Position numbers and translations under genes: made by a program. Source: Dehalogenimonas etheniformans (GTDB lineage Bacteria; Chloroflexota; Dehalococcoidia; Dehalococcoidales; Dehalococcoidaceae). Taken from it: a stretch of DNA of 64,000 nt. The stretch covers positions 1,054,001 to 1,118,000 of the forward strand of contig NZ_CP058566.2 in assembly GCF_014672715.2 (NCBI RefSeq), in the 5' to 3' direction. This document shows, in pieces, positions 26,046 through 34,667 of this stretch. Within the stretch, counting starts at the first letter, position 1. The number at the start of each line of letters is the position of its first letter. The notes beneath the pieces are model-generated. The model was not told the DNA's origin. It ran no database searches and saw nothing but the letters and a program-made list of their open reading frames with translations.

Positions 26046-27695
26046 CTAGTGCGAAGCCACGACAACCTGATCAAGCACCAGCATCCCCATGGGATTGATC
26101 TGGAAACCGGTGACATATGGTTTAACCAGGATATACTCCTGGCCGAAGAACAGGGGCATCACCGCAGCATCAGCCAGAATCAACCGCTGAGCCTGCTGAT
26201 AGAGGGATAGGCCGGCGTTGGAATCGGTGGTGGCGGCTGCCTGATCCAGCAGGGCATCGACCGCCGGGTTAGAATAGCCGCCCGAATTGAAGTCCGCGCC
26301 CGTTCTGAACAGGATATCCAGGAAATCCTGGGGATTGGGATAGTCCGCGATCCACCCGGAATAAAACATCTGATCCTTTTCCTGCTTCAGGTTGTAGAGG
26401 AACACGCTGGGCTCTAACTGCCGTACGTTGATCGTCACTCCGAGATTGACCTGCCACTCGTTGATAATGGCCTGTAAACCGCCGTCGATAAGCCCGCCGT
26501 AACCCGAGGTGGTGATGGTGATGGCTGGCAGGTTTGCCACTGAGCCGTATTTGGACTGGGCGATCAGAGCTTTGGCCTGGGTAATATCAAAGCCGAGGGC
26601 TTTCGAGTTGGCGTCGTAGCCCGGAATCCCAGTTGGTAAAACGCCGTTGGCGGCATCGACGGCATCATTGAAGGTTAAACTAACCATTTTATTCAGGTCG
26701 ACTGCCATTGAAAAAGCCTTCCTAATTAACGGGTCGTCGAACGGGGCTTTTTCGACGTTGAAGCCGATGTACGACAGGCTAAGTTCAGGCACCGATTTAA
26801 GCTGAGAGGCGAAAGAGCCGGCGGGATCGGATGCCCGGTCGAGGTCGTCGCCTCCGATTCCGGCGACATCGATTTGATTGGTCTCGTAGAGGTCCATTGA
26901 GCGTCCGGCCAAGAACTTGAACACGGCAGACCCGAGTTTGACGGCGCCGCCATAATAATTCCGGTTCTGGCTAAGCGTAATGGACGTGGTTTTAACCCAA
27001 CTGCCTAATTTGAACGGACCGGTGCCGCTGGGCGTCTCCCACCAGTTGGCGCCGGACGCCACATTTGTTTTATCCACTGCAAACGCAGTAACAAATGCCA
27101 ATTTGTAAATGAGGTACGAAGCCGGCTTAGCCAAAGTGATCTGGAGGGTATAATCGTCAACCACTTTTACGCCGGAAAGGCTCGTGGCTCGCCCGGTGAG
27201 CATCTCGACGGCGCCGGCGATATCGGCAAGATAAGTCGCCGCTGTCGTAGAGCCGACTGATGGGGTGCAAGCCCGCTCCCAGGAGTATTTAAAGTCGTTT
27301 GCCGTCAGCCGGTGGCCGTTTTGAAACGCCACGTCGTTCCGCAGGTGGAAGGTGTACGTCTTGCCGTCGGTGCTGATATCCCAACTTGTGGCGATGTCGG
27401 GCAGGATGCCGGCGTTACCCGTTTTGACCAGCCCGCTGAAGATCTGGTTCACAAACAGGATCGATCCCGATTCCGCCGCCAGTGCCGGATCCAGGGTATA
27501 GGGCTCGGATGCCTCAAGATTGAGGACAGTGCTGGAGGCCGGGGCGGTGGTGATGGGAGCGGCAGTTGTAGAGCCGGGTGTGTTTGTGGTCGAATCCGGC
27601 GGTGATGTCGTCTGTCCGTTGCCGGTACAGCCAACCGCGAGAGCAAGCAGCAATACCAGGGCCGCCGGTATCATCAAGACCTTTTTAATATTCAT
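26046..27695 (-). CDS. Peptide/oligopeptide ABC transporter substrate-binding lipoprotein
   Basis: 549 residues from the ATG at 27695, which has GAGGA five bases upstream; a TTG at 27707 would add four residues. Lipobox LAVGC (C23) predicts a membrane-anchored lipoprotein, followed by a Thr/Pro linker and an SBP family 5 domain (DppA/OppA type) with the SEPYTLDPALA opening and the FDDPLIRKAFSMAVD signature (about residues 318-332). Captures peptides or similar ligands outside the cell. No permease or ATPase genes are adjacent, so it is an orphan binding protein here. Confidence 0.9.
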   Translation of the reverse strand: MNIKKVLMIPAALVLLLALAVGCTGNGQTTSPPDSTTNTPGSTTAAPITTAPASSTVLNLEASEPYTLDPALAAESGSILFVNQIFSGLVKTGNAGILPDIATSWDISTDGKTYTFHLRNDVAFQNGHRLTANDFKYSWERACTPSVGSTTAATYLADIAGAVEMLTGRATSLSGVKVVDDYTLQITLAKPASYLIYKLAFVTAFAVDKTNVASGANWWETPSGTGPFKLGSWVKTTSITLSQNRNYYGGAVKLGSAVFKFLAGRSMDLYETNQIDVAGIGGDDLDRASDPAGSFASQLKSVPELSLSYIGFNVEKAPFDDPLIRKAFSMAVDLNKMVSLTFNDAVDAANGVLPTGIPGYDANSKALGFDITQAKALIAQSKYGSVANLPAITITTSGYGGLIDGGLQAIINEWQVNLGVTINVRQLEPSVFLYNLKQEKDQMFYSGWIADYPNPQDFLDILFRTGADFNSGGYSNPAVDALLDQAAATTDSNAGLSLYQQAQRLILADAAVMPLFFGQEYILVKPYVTGFQINPMGMLVLDQVVVASH

Positions 27696-27726
27696 CCAAT
27701 TCCTCAATTAAACTTGCCTCGCCGGG

Positions 27727-28866
27727 TTATTTGCCGTAGACCGAATTTTGCCACAGCGTGTTCAGTCCTGCGATATCAAAGCCATAAACCGTCTTGAAGG
27801 CATTGTCGTAGGTTGAACCCTGCGCAAAAGTGGTTAGAAGCGAGGAAAGTTTTGATTGCCCGTACCTGTCTACCAGGAACTTTACCAGGTAGTAGCTTTC
27901 GGCATATGAAATGTATGCTTTTGTCGAATCGGCGGAGAACGGGCTGTCCAGGGTCCGGACCGAGATCAGGCTCTTGCTCAGGACAGCCAGGCTGAAAACG
28001 GTGACGAACGTCGAATCCAGCGGGCCCTCGGCGTACATCGAAAGCCCCTCGTTCAACCAGACGGGGATGCCGCTGTAGGGGTTGTTCGTCATCTGGTTGG
28101 TCACCAGGTGGGTCAGTTCGTGTATCACCGCCCCAGTGCCCCAGGCTAGATTGTCCGTAGAGACCCCGATGGTAATGATATTGAAATCGGTGAAGGCCAC
28201 GCCGCCGGTCCACTCCCGCGGGAACACCATGGCGCCCTGAAGATCCGCCGAACCGTTATAGATGTAGATGGTAACCGGCTTCTTGAGCTGGGCCCCGGTA
28301 TCGGCGGCTAACTTCACCAGCGCCTGCTGGGCGGTGGTCATCAGCGTCTGGGCGAACTGGTTATTGCCCTGGTACCATTTCAGGGTCACCAGCCCCTGGG
28401 TGATGCTCTGCCAGGCATATTTAGTGTCCTCAAAACTGAAGGAGGCGGTAGCGCTTTGGGTCACGTTGTTATCCGTGTCTTTCAGCGTCCACCAGTATAC
28501 GATCTTCGTGCCCGTCGGCACGCCGCCGATGTACCGCAGGTCAAGAGTATAGCTTGAGTTGATGGATTTCGAGGGCGTGATCTTGGCGATGGCCTCGCTG
28601 GTCACCTGAGCGAACGACGTCCGTTCTATCCGGTAGTGCAGCCTGGCATCCACGATATTGGATGTTCCCAGCGCGACGATGTTGAATTTGATGGTCAGGG
28701 GAAATGAGGGCTGGACCGAAGTCGAGGTGATTGAAATTGAACCCTGTGACTGGTTGGTAGCCGTTTGCGGTGCAACCGGGGCCATTGCGACGGCGCTCTG
28801 CGGAGCAAGAGGGATGATTACCGCAAGAATAATCGAACCCAGGACTAACCGAAGCCGTTTTAACAT
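27727..28866 (-). CDS. Secreted peptidase MA-like gluzincin metalloprotease
   Basis: 379 residues. Signal peptide at 1-28, a beta-rich domain (about 40-150), then a peptidase MA-family catalytic region with HELTH (about residue 248) and downstream WLNEGLSMYAEG, in which the Glu is the usual third zinc ligand, and a YAESYYLVKFLVDRYG helix. Expected to be an exported zinc protease or a related non-hydrolytic protein. It lies just upstream of the peptide-binding lipoprotein on the same strand, so one may produce peptides that the other captures; this is inference. Confidence 0.82.
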   Translation of the reverse strand: MLKRLRLVLGSIILAVIIPLAPQSAVAMAPVAPQTATNQSQGSISITSTSVQPSFPLTIKFNIVALGTSNIVDARLHYRIERTSFAQVTSEAIAKITPSKSINSSYTLDLRYIGGVPTGTKIVYWWTLKDTDNNVTQSATASFSFEDTKYAWQSITQGLVTLKWYQGNNQFAQTLMTTAQQALVKLAADTGAQLKKPVTIYIYNGSADLQGAMVFPREWTGGVAFTDFNIITIGVSTDNLAWGTGAVIHELTHLVTNQMTNNPYSGIPVWLNEGLSMYAEGPLDSTFVTVFSLAVLSKSLISVRTLDSPFSADSTKAYISYAESYYLVKFLVDRYGQSKLSSLLTTFAQGSTYDNAFKTVYGFDIAGLNTLWQNSVYGK

Positions 28867-28936
28867 GGTGCCCCCGGAGTGTTCTTTGTATTTGCGGAAA
28901 TTATACCTTCAGTGCGGATGATAATGAAACTCCGAA

Positions 28937-28957
28937 CAAACAAAAAGCCCGGCTTTT
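28937..28957 (-). terminator. Terminator of the initiator tRNA
   Basis: On the minus strand: AAAAGC, CGG loop, GCTTTT followed by TGTTTG. Short stem, but well placed 22 bases after the tRNA 3' end. Confidence 0.5.
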
Positions 28958-28978
28958 CAGACGAGCTTATCTTCAAAT

Positions 28979-29053
28979 TGGTAGCGGGGGATGGATTCGA
29001 ACCACCGACCTTCGGGTTATGAGCCCGACGAGCTGCCACTGCTCCACCCCGCG
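28979..29053 (-). tRNA. tRNA-Met(CAT), initiator type
   Basis: 75 bases with encoded CCA. Acceptor arm CGCGGGG, anticodon stem with the three consecutive G:C pairs (GGGCTCATAACCC) and the T-loop GGTTCGAATCC are clear. Position 1 is C opposite T, an unpaired 1:72 combination, which together with the three G:C pairs marks it as initiator rather than elongator. Confidence 0.95.
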
Positions 29054-29067
29054 ACGGAAAACTCTTA

Positions 29068-29096
29068 ATTATCCCATTTCAGTGTAATGTTGTCAA
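29068..29096 (-). promoter_or_regulatory. Promoter of initiator tRNA
   Basis: Minus strand: perfect TTGACA (29096-29091), 17-base spacer, GATAAT (29073-29068), 14 bases before the mature tRNA 5' end. Confidence 0.7.
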
Positions 29097-29129
29097 TGTC
29101 ATAGCTACCAGTGATAACCAAATTCCTGG

Positions 29130-29158
29130 TTGCCACGATTCAGGCTTTAGTTTATAAT
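29130..29158 (+). promoter_or_regulatory. Promoter of the NuoEF-FdhA-like operon
   Basis: TTGCCA (29130-29135), 17-base spacer, TATAAT (29153-29158). Transcription near 29165 leaves about ten bases before the ATG at 29176, or about 55 before the alternative ATG at 29221. Confidence 0.6.
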
Positions 29159-29175
29159 TATTCATCTCCAATGTT

Positions 29176-29715
29176 ATGTCATCTGTCTCCCTGTCGTTGA
29201 TCGAGTATTCCCTTATCGATATGTCAATCGACGTCGTTCAGAATCAAACCGAAATCAATGCCGTTTTGGGCGAATTCAAGCGCGATCGAGATAGCCTGAT
29301 TCCGGTGCTGCAATCCATCCAGGGGCGTCTTGGCTATTTACCGCCCGAAGTGATCTCAGCCGTGGCCGAGCACCTGGGGCTATCAGAAAGCACTGTCTAC
29401 AGCGTGGCTTCGTTTTACACCCAGTTCAAGTTCAAGCCATCCGGTAAGAACATAATCAAGGTCTGCCGCGGCACCGCCTGCCACGTGGGAGGCGGCGAGA
29501 GGATACTTGCGGAGCTCGAGCGCCAACTAGGCATAAAACCCGGCGAAACAACCCCTGACCTTCAATTCACCCTTGACACCGTCGCCTGCATCGGCGCCTG
29601 CGCCCTGTCTCCGGTCGTGACCGTCAATGAAAACATCCACGGCCGCGCCGTAGTGAGCAAGATCCTCGAAGCGGTTGCACAGAAGAAAGGTGTGGCGGTC
29701 TGCCAATGCCCGTGA
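29176..29715 (+). CDS. NuoE/HndA-like [2Fe-2S] thioredoxin-fold subunit
   Basis: 179 residues (164 if the ATG at 29221 is used; neither has a clear Shine-Dalgarno). N-terminal helical bundle (about residues 20-90) with LIPVLQSIQGRLGYLP, then a thioredoxin-like [2Fe-2S] domain with CRGTACHVGGG (about 98) and CIGACALSPV (about 138), giving the four-cysteine cluster. Passes electrons to or from the NuoF-like flavoprotein encoded next. It overlaps that gene by ten bases, so the proteins are made together. Soluble. Confidence 0.92.
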   Translation: MSSVSLSLIEYSLIDMSIDVVQNQTEINAVLGEFKRDRDSLIPVLQSIQGRLGYLPPEVISAVAEHLGLSESTVYSVASFYTQFKFKPSGKNIIKVCRGTACHVGGGERILAELERQLGIKPGETTPDLQFTLDTVACIGACALSPVVTVNENIHGRAVVSKILEAVAQKKGVAVCQCP

Positions 29716-31574
29716 CCGTTGATTTCAAAGCCATTCAGACCGAATCCATGGCTTCTTGGCAGGCGTTGATCGAAAGCCCCACCCCCCACATTCTGATCGG
29801 CACCGCTACCTGCGGCAAGGTCTCAGGCGCCATGAGCGTTTACGATGCCATCCTTGCCGCCATCGAACGGCTGGGAATCAAAGCCACCGTCACCCAGGTC
29901 GGTTGTTTCGGCATGTGCTACGCCGAGCCGACGATGGACATCGCCCTGCCCGGCATGCCCCGCATCAGTTACGGTTTTATGACACCGGAAAAAGCCGGTC
30001 AGATTATTGAAGATTACATCGTAAAAGGGGACCCCAGGGCGGATCTGGCGCTTTGCACCATAGGTGATGGCCTTATTGAAGGCATTACGCCGTTCGATGA
30101 GATGCCTATGCTAAAAGGTCAGCACCGCATCGCCTTACGCAACGGCGGCCACATCAATCCATTGCGCATCAACCATTATATCGCTCGGGGCGGCTATGCC
30201 GGGCTTCACCTCGCCCTAACCTCTCTAACACCCCAGCGGGTTATCGACGAAGTAGCCAAATCGGGGCTTCGCGGCCGCGGCGGCGCAGGTTTTTCTACCG
30301 GTCAGAAGTGGCAGTTCTGCCGTGACGCCAAGGGTTCATCCAAGTACATGATCTGCAACGCGGACGAAGGCGATCCCGGAGCGTTCATGGACCGTTCGAT
30401 CCTGGAGGGCGATCCTCATTCTGTCATCGAGGGGCTTATTATCGCCGCCTATGCCATCGGCGCCGCCGAAGGTTTCATCTACGTCAGGGCGGAATATCCC
30501 CTAGCCGTTTCAACGGTTCGACATGCGGTTGAACAGGCCAGAGAGCTTGGATTTCTCGGCAAAAACATCATGGGTTCCGGCTTCGATTTTGATGTAAAGA
30601 TAAAAGAAGGCGCCGGAGCCTTTGTCTGCGGCGAAGAAACCGCCCTGATGGCCGGCATCGAGGGCAAACGCGGCATGCCCCGCCCCCGCCCGCCGTTTCC
30701 CGCCCAATCAGGGTTATGGAGCAAACCGACGACGATCAACAATGTTAAGACCCTGGCGATGGTCTCGTTTATACTTTCCGAGGGGGCTTACAGATTTGCC
30801 GGTTTGGGCACCGACAAGAGTCAGGGCACCTGCGTTTTCGCTTTGGCCGGAAATATCAACCACATGGGCTTGATCGAAGTGCCCATGGGCACGCCCCTCA
30901 ACGACGTCATTTTCAAAATAGGTGGCGGAATACCGAAAGGCAAGAAATTGAAAGCCGTTCAGATCGGCGGCCCGAGCGGCGGTTGCATCCCGGCTGACCT
31001 TTCGTCAACAACTCTGGATTACGAATCCTTGATCAAATCCGGCGCCATCATGGGCAGCGGCGGCCTCATCGTCATGGACGAGGGCAACTGTATGGTGGAT
31101 GTCGCGCGCTACTTCCTTTCCTTTATTCAGGCTGAATCGTGCGGCAAATGCACTCCGTGCCGCCTCGGTACTAAACAGATGCTGGACATCCTCGAGCGTA
31201 TAACCAAAGGTGAGGGCAAACCCGAGGACATACCGACTCTGGAAGAATTAGCCAAGCAGATCAAGGTATCATCGCTGTGCGCCTTGGGCGGCACTTCCCC
31301 CAACCCTGTTCTCACCACTCTGAAATATTTCGGTGACGAATATGAAGCTCACATAAATGAAAAACGCTGCCCGGCGGGCGTGTGTAAGTCGCTCATCAGG
31401 TATTCGATCGTAAATGAGAAATGCAACGGCTGCCGCCTGTGCGTGACCGCCTGCCCGGCTAAAGCAATCACGTTTGTCGGTAAGCGCAAGCCCGTCATCC
31501 TAGATGAGACATTATGCAACCGCTGCGGCATCTGCCGCGATGTCTGCAAACTAGATGCGGTGGCGGTGAAATGA
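29706..31574 (+). CDS. NuoF-like NAD(P)-binding flavoprotein with N- and C-terminal Fe-S domains
   Basis: 622 residues. N-terminal thioredoxin-like [2Fe-2S] domain (to about residue 115), NuoF core with NADH-binding GLRGRGGAGF and FMN-binding CNADEGDPGAF (about 220), SLBB (about 380), a [4Fe-4S] site ESCGKCTPCR (about 480), and a C-terminal two-cluster ferredoxin domain with CNGCRLCVTACPA and CNRCGICRDVC. This architecture is that of HndC/HydB-type diaphorase subunits, which link NAD(P) to ferredoxin-level carriers. Start overlaps the NuoE-like gene; its end overlaps fdhA-like by four bases. Confidence 0.93.
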   Translation: MPVTVDFKAIQTESMASWQALIESPTPHILIGTATCGKVSGAMSVYDAILAAIERLGIKATVTQVGCFGMCYAEPTMDIALPGMPRISYGFMTPEKAGQIIEDYIVKGDPRADLALCTIGDGLIEGITPFDEMPMLKGQHRIALRNGGHINPLRINHYIARGGYAGLHLALTSLTPQRVIDEVAKSGLRGRGGAGFSTGQKWQFCRDAKGSSKYMICNADEGDPGAFMDRSILEGDPHSVIEGLIIAAYAIGAAEGFIYVRAEYPLAVSTVRHAVEQARELGFLGKNIMGSGFDFDVKIKEGAGAFVCGEETALMAGIEGKRGMPRPRPPFPAQSGLWSKPTTINNVKTLAMVSFILSEGAYRFAGLGTDKSQGTCVFALAGNINHMGLIEVPMGTPLNDVIFKIGGGIPKGKKLKAVQIGGPSGGCIPADLSSTTLDYESLIKSGAIMGSGGLIVMDEGNCMVDVARYFLSFIQAESCGKCTPCRLGTKQMLDILERITKGEGKPEDIPTLEELAKQIKVSSLCALGGTSPNPVLTTLKYFGDEYEAHINEKRCPAGVCKSLIRYSIVNEKCNGCRLCVTACPAKAITFVGKRKPVILDETLCNRCGICRDVCKLDAVAVK

Positions 31575-34228
31575 TCAGAATCCGCATAAACGACCAAGAA
31601 ATCGAAGCCGTCGAGGGACAAACTGTACTCGAAGCCGCCCGGCAGGCAGGGATTTATATCCCGAGTTTATGTTACTCACCCGATCTGAAACCTTATGGCG
31701 GTTGCCGCATGTGCGTCATCGAGATCGATAAGATGCGCGGCCTGCCCACCGCTTGCACTACACCGATAACCGAGGGCATGGTGATGCGTACCGAAACCCC
31801 CGCTTTATCTGATGCCCGCAAAGCTATCCTCGACCTGCTGCTGGCTGAACATCCTCTAGATTGCGTCTCATGCGTTAAAAACGAACGATGCGAACTCCAG
31901 GATGTCGCTAGGTATCTGGGGATCAGTGAAAGCAGATTGCCTCGAAATTCCCGCGTTCAGGCGATCGACGATTCCAATCCCTTTTTCACCCTCGACCGCA
32001 ACCGCTGCATCCTCTGCGCCCGCTGCACACGGGCCTGCGATGAGATTACCGGCAACAACGCCATCGAAATCGTCGATCGAGGTTATGAAAGCCGCGTTGG
32101 AACAGTGGCTGATCGCCCTCTGGTTGAGACCAACTGCGCCTCCTGCGGCGAATGCGTCGCCCATTGTCCTGTCGCGGCTTTTATCCCTAAAGATTATGTA
32201 AAACCAGAGGGACCGGTGTCTACCATCTGTCCCTATTGCGGTGTCGGATGTAGCATAAATCTGGAGATCTCCAGAGGAAAGATCGTCGGCGTTTCCGGGG
32301 ATCTTAACAACCCCATTTCGAACGGGCGGCTATGCGTCAAAGGGCGCTATGGAATCAAAGAATTCGTGCATCACCCGGACCGGTTGACCAACCCATTGAT
32401 CAAGCGGGATGGGGAATTCGTCGAGTCAGCCTGGGATGAAGCCCTGGAATATGCCTGCTCAAAGCTTTACCAATACCGGCCGGAAGAGGTCGCCGTAATC
32501 GCCTCGGCCAAGGCTACGAACGAAGAGAATTATCTCATTCAAAAATTCGCCCGGGCGGTTTTGAAAACAAACAATGTGGACCATTCCGCCCGGCTGTGCC
32601 ATGCACCAACAGTCACCGGTCTGGCCGCCGCATTCGGTTCCGGTGCCATGACCAACTCAATCGGCGACTTAAAAGAATCAGCGTGTTTCTTCATCCTGGG
32701 GGCAAATACTTCGGAAACTCACCCGATCATCGGTTTCGACATCAAGCAGGCTGTAAAAAACGGCGCCAAACTCGTCGTGGCTAATCCCGTAAAAATCCCG
32801 CTCGTTCGCTACGCCGATGTGTATTTGCAGATAAATCCCGGCAGCGACGTCATGTTGCTCTCGGCGATGTGCAAAATTATTAATGACGAGGGTTTGCTCG
32901 ATCAAGAATTCATTGACCAACGCACCGAGGAGTTCGATCAATTCAAGAAATCGCTCAAGAAGTTCGATCTCGAACAAGCCGTCGCCGTCACCGGGGTCCC
33001 GTTGGAGGACATACGAAAGGCGGCCCGCCTCTATGCCAGCAGCAAACCGGCATCCATTCTCTACGCGATGGGCGTTACCCAACACCGCCACGGCACCGAC
33101 AATGTGTCTGCAGTAGCCAACCTGGCAATGCTCACCGGCAATCTGGGCAAGCCTGGCGGCGGAGTAAATCCATTGCGCGGCCAGAACAACGTCCAGGGCG
33201 CCTGCGACATGGGAGCCCTACCCGATGTCTTGCCCGGTTACCAGAAGGTGTCCGATGATCAGGTCAGGGCTAGATTCGAGTCCGCATGGGGAGTGAAGTT
33301 GCCTCCCGCACCCGGCTTATCCCTACTCGAAATTATCGATGCCGTCGATCGAAAACAGATCAAGGCTCTGTACGTCGTCGGTGAAAATCTTATGCTGTCG
33401 GATCCAGATCTAAATCATCTTAAAAAAGCTTTGATGAAATTGGAATTTCTCGTGGTTCAAGATATTTTTATGAACGAGACGGCTGAACTAGCCCGCGTCG
33501 TTCTTCCTTCGACGACTTTCGCCGAAAAAGAAGGTACCTTCACCAACACCGAACGCCGCGTCCAACGCCTCAGGAAGGCGATAAATCCGGTCGGTTACTC
33601 AAAACCGGACTGGTGGATCACCGCACAGCTTGGGAAACGACTCTGCGGGAAGGGTTTTGATTTTTCGAACTCGACTCAAATCTTTGAAGAAATCCGTTCA
33701 CTAACTCCATCTTATGCCGGCATTACATACGAAAGGGTGCAAAACAACGGCATGCAATGGCCCTGCCCGTCTATAAACCACCCAGGCACCCCTATTCTCC
33801 ATGTCGAGGCTTTTACCCGTGGCAAAGGCGTCTTCAAAGCGGTTAAATACCTTCCACCTGCCGAATCGCCTGATACCGAATACCCTTTCATCCTTACTAC
33901 CGGCCGAAGCTTGTACCATTTCCACACCGGAACCATGACCCGAAGAGTCAGGGGGCTTAAGCAACTGCAGCCGATGGAAACTCTGGAGATTGCTGCTACA
34001 GATGCAGTGGGTTTGGAGATCGAGGACAATGATCTGGTTAACGTCTCCTCGCGCCGTGGTTCAGTCCGCGCCAGAGCACGGATCTCAAAACGGATTAAAC
34101 CGGGAACGATTTTCATGACATTCCACTTCCCCGAAACCGCCACCAACATCCTGACCAACGCTGTTCGCGATCCCGTTGCGAAGATACCTGAACTCAAGGT
34201 GGCAGCCGTCAAAATCGAGAAGGTATAA
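31571..34228 (+). CDS. Formate dehydrogenase-like molybdopterin/tungstopterin subunit with NuoG-type N-terminus
   Basis: 885 residues. The frame is open from 31514, but the ATG at 31571 (ATGA overlap with the NuoF-like stop) starts the [2Fe-2S] ferredoxin domain. Order: [2Fe-2S] domain (C residues in GGCRMCVIE), His-Cys3 [4Fe-4S] site, two-cluster ferredoxin domain, then bis-MGD oxidoreductase starting with CPYCGVGC. Cys343 in RLCHAPTV sits where many formate dehydrogenases have selenocysteine. No Tat signal, so cytoplasmic. With the two preceding subunits it forms an NAD(P)-linked, possibly bifurcating, formate dehydrogenase; direction is not shown. Confidence 0.88.
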   Translation: MIRIRINDQEIEAVEGQTVLEAARQAGIYIPSLCYSPDLKPYGGCRMCVIEIDKMRGLPTACTTPITEGMVMRTETPALSDARKAILDLLLAEHPLDCVSCVKNERCELQDVARYLGISESRLPRNSRVQAIDDSNPFFTLDRNRCILCARCTRACDEITGNNAIEIVDRGYESRVGTVADRPLVETNCASCGECVAHCPVAAFIPKDYVKPEGPVSTICPYCGVGCSINLEISRGKIVGVSGDLNNPISNGRLCVKGRYGIKEFVHHPDRLTNPLIKRDGEFVESAWDEALEYACSKLYQYRPEEVAVIASAKATNEENYLIQKFARAVLKTNNVDHSARLCHAPTVTGLAAAFGSGAMTNSIGDLKESACFFILGANTSETHPIIGFDIKQAVKNGAKLVVANPVKIPLVRYADVYLQINPGSDVMLLSAMCKIINDEGLLDQEFIDQRTEEFDQFKKSLKKFDLEQAVAVTGVPLEDIRKAARLYASSKPASILYAMGVTQHRHGTDNVSAVANLAMLTGNLGKPGGGVNPLRGQNNVQGACDMGALPDVLPGYQKVSDDQVRARFESAWGVKLPPAPGLSLLEIIDAVDRKQIKALYVVGENLMLSDPDLNHLKKALMKLEFLVVQDIFMNETAELARVVLPSTTFAEKEGTFTNTERRVQRLRKAINPVGYSKPDWWITAQLGKRLCGKGFDFSNSTQIFEEIRSLTPSYAGITYERVQNNGMQWPCPSINHPGTPILHVEAFTRGKGVFKAVKYLPPAESPDTEYPFILTTGRSLYHFHTGTMTRRVRGLKQLQPMETLEIAATDAVGLEIEDNDLVNVSSRRGSVRARARISKRIKPGTIFMTFHFPETATNILTNAVRDPVAKIPELKVAAVKIEKV

Positions 34229-34235
34229 TAGCGCT

Positions 34236-34595
34236 GTGAAACAGTACCTCGGCGTCGACATCATCGAGATTAGCCGCATCGAAAAGGCCGTTACCCGTTG
34301 GGGAGACTCTTTCTTGGACCGTGTTTTCACTGCTGCCGAGAAAGAAAAATATCTCAATCGGCCGGAATCGCTGGCCGCGCGCTTCGCTGCCAAAGAAGCC
34401 ACGGTTAAAGCCCTCGGTACCAACGAGATTATTTACCGGGACATCGAGATCGTCTCTGGGCCGGGAGAGCGCCCTCAGATCAAGCTCGTGGGTCGGGCGT
34501 ATGCCATCGCCGGTGGCCTGGGAATCAGCAGCTTGGCCGTCAGTCTCTCGCACAGTCGAGATTATGCAGTAGCCGTCGTTTCCGGGCTCGGTTAG
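34236..34595 (+). CDS. acpS: Holo-[acyl-carrier-protein] synthase
   Basis: 119 residues starting at the GTG at 34236, where the conserved strand QYLGVDIIEISRIE begins; the frame continues upstream to 34176 but that lies inside the preceding gene. Transfers 4'-phosphopantetheine from CoA to ACP. Motifs: GVDIIEI (metal-binding Asp), RFAAKEATVKAL (about residue 49) and SLSHSRDYA near the end. Seven bases after the formate dehydrogenase-like gene, so probably the last gene of that operon although functionally unrelated. Confidence 0.92.
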   Translation: MKQYLGVDIIEISRIEKAVTRWGDSFLDRVFTAAEKEKYLNRPESLAARFAAKEATVKALGTNEIIYRDIEIVSGPGERPQIKLVGRAYAIAGGLGISSLAVSLSHSRDYAVAVVSGLG

Positions 34596-34622
34596 CATCG
34601 CAGCCGCAGTAAAATGATAAAC

Positions 34623-34648
34623 AAAGGAGGCTCTTTCGAGCCTCCTTT
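34623..34648. terminator. Bidirectional intrinsic terminator
   Basis: AAAGGAGGCTC (34623-34633), TTTC loop, exact complement (34638-34648) followed by TAT. Ends the acpS transcript and, on the other strand, the DUF3068 gene. Confidence 0.88.
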
Positions 34649-34667
34649 TATCTTCCAGGAATTTGCG

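Noticed and set aside
32597-32599. Possible selenocysteine at the formate dehydrogenase active site
   Set aside because: The codon is TGC (Cys), not TGA, so no recoding is needed.
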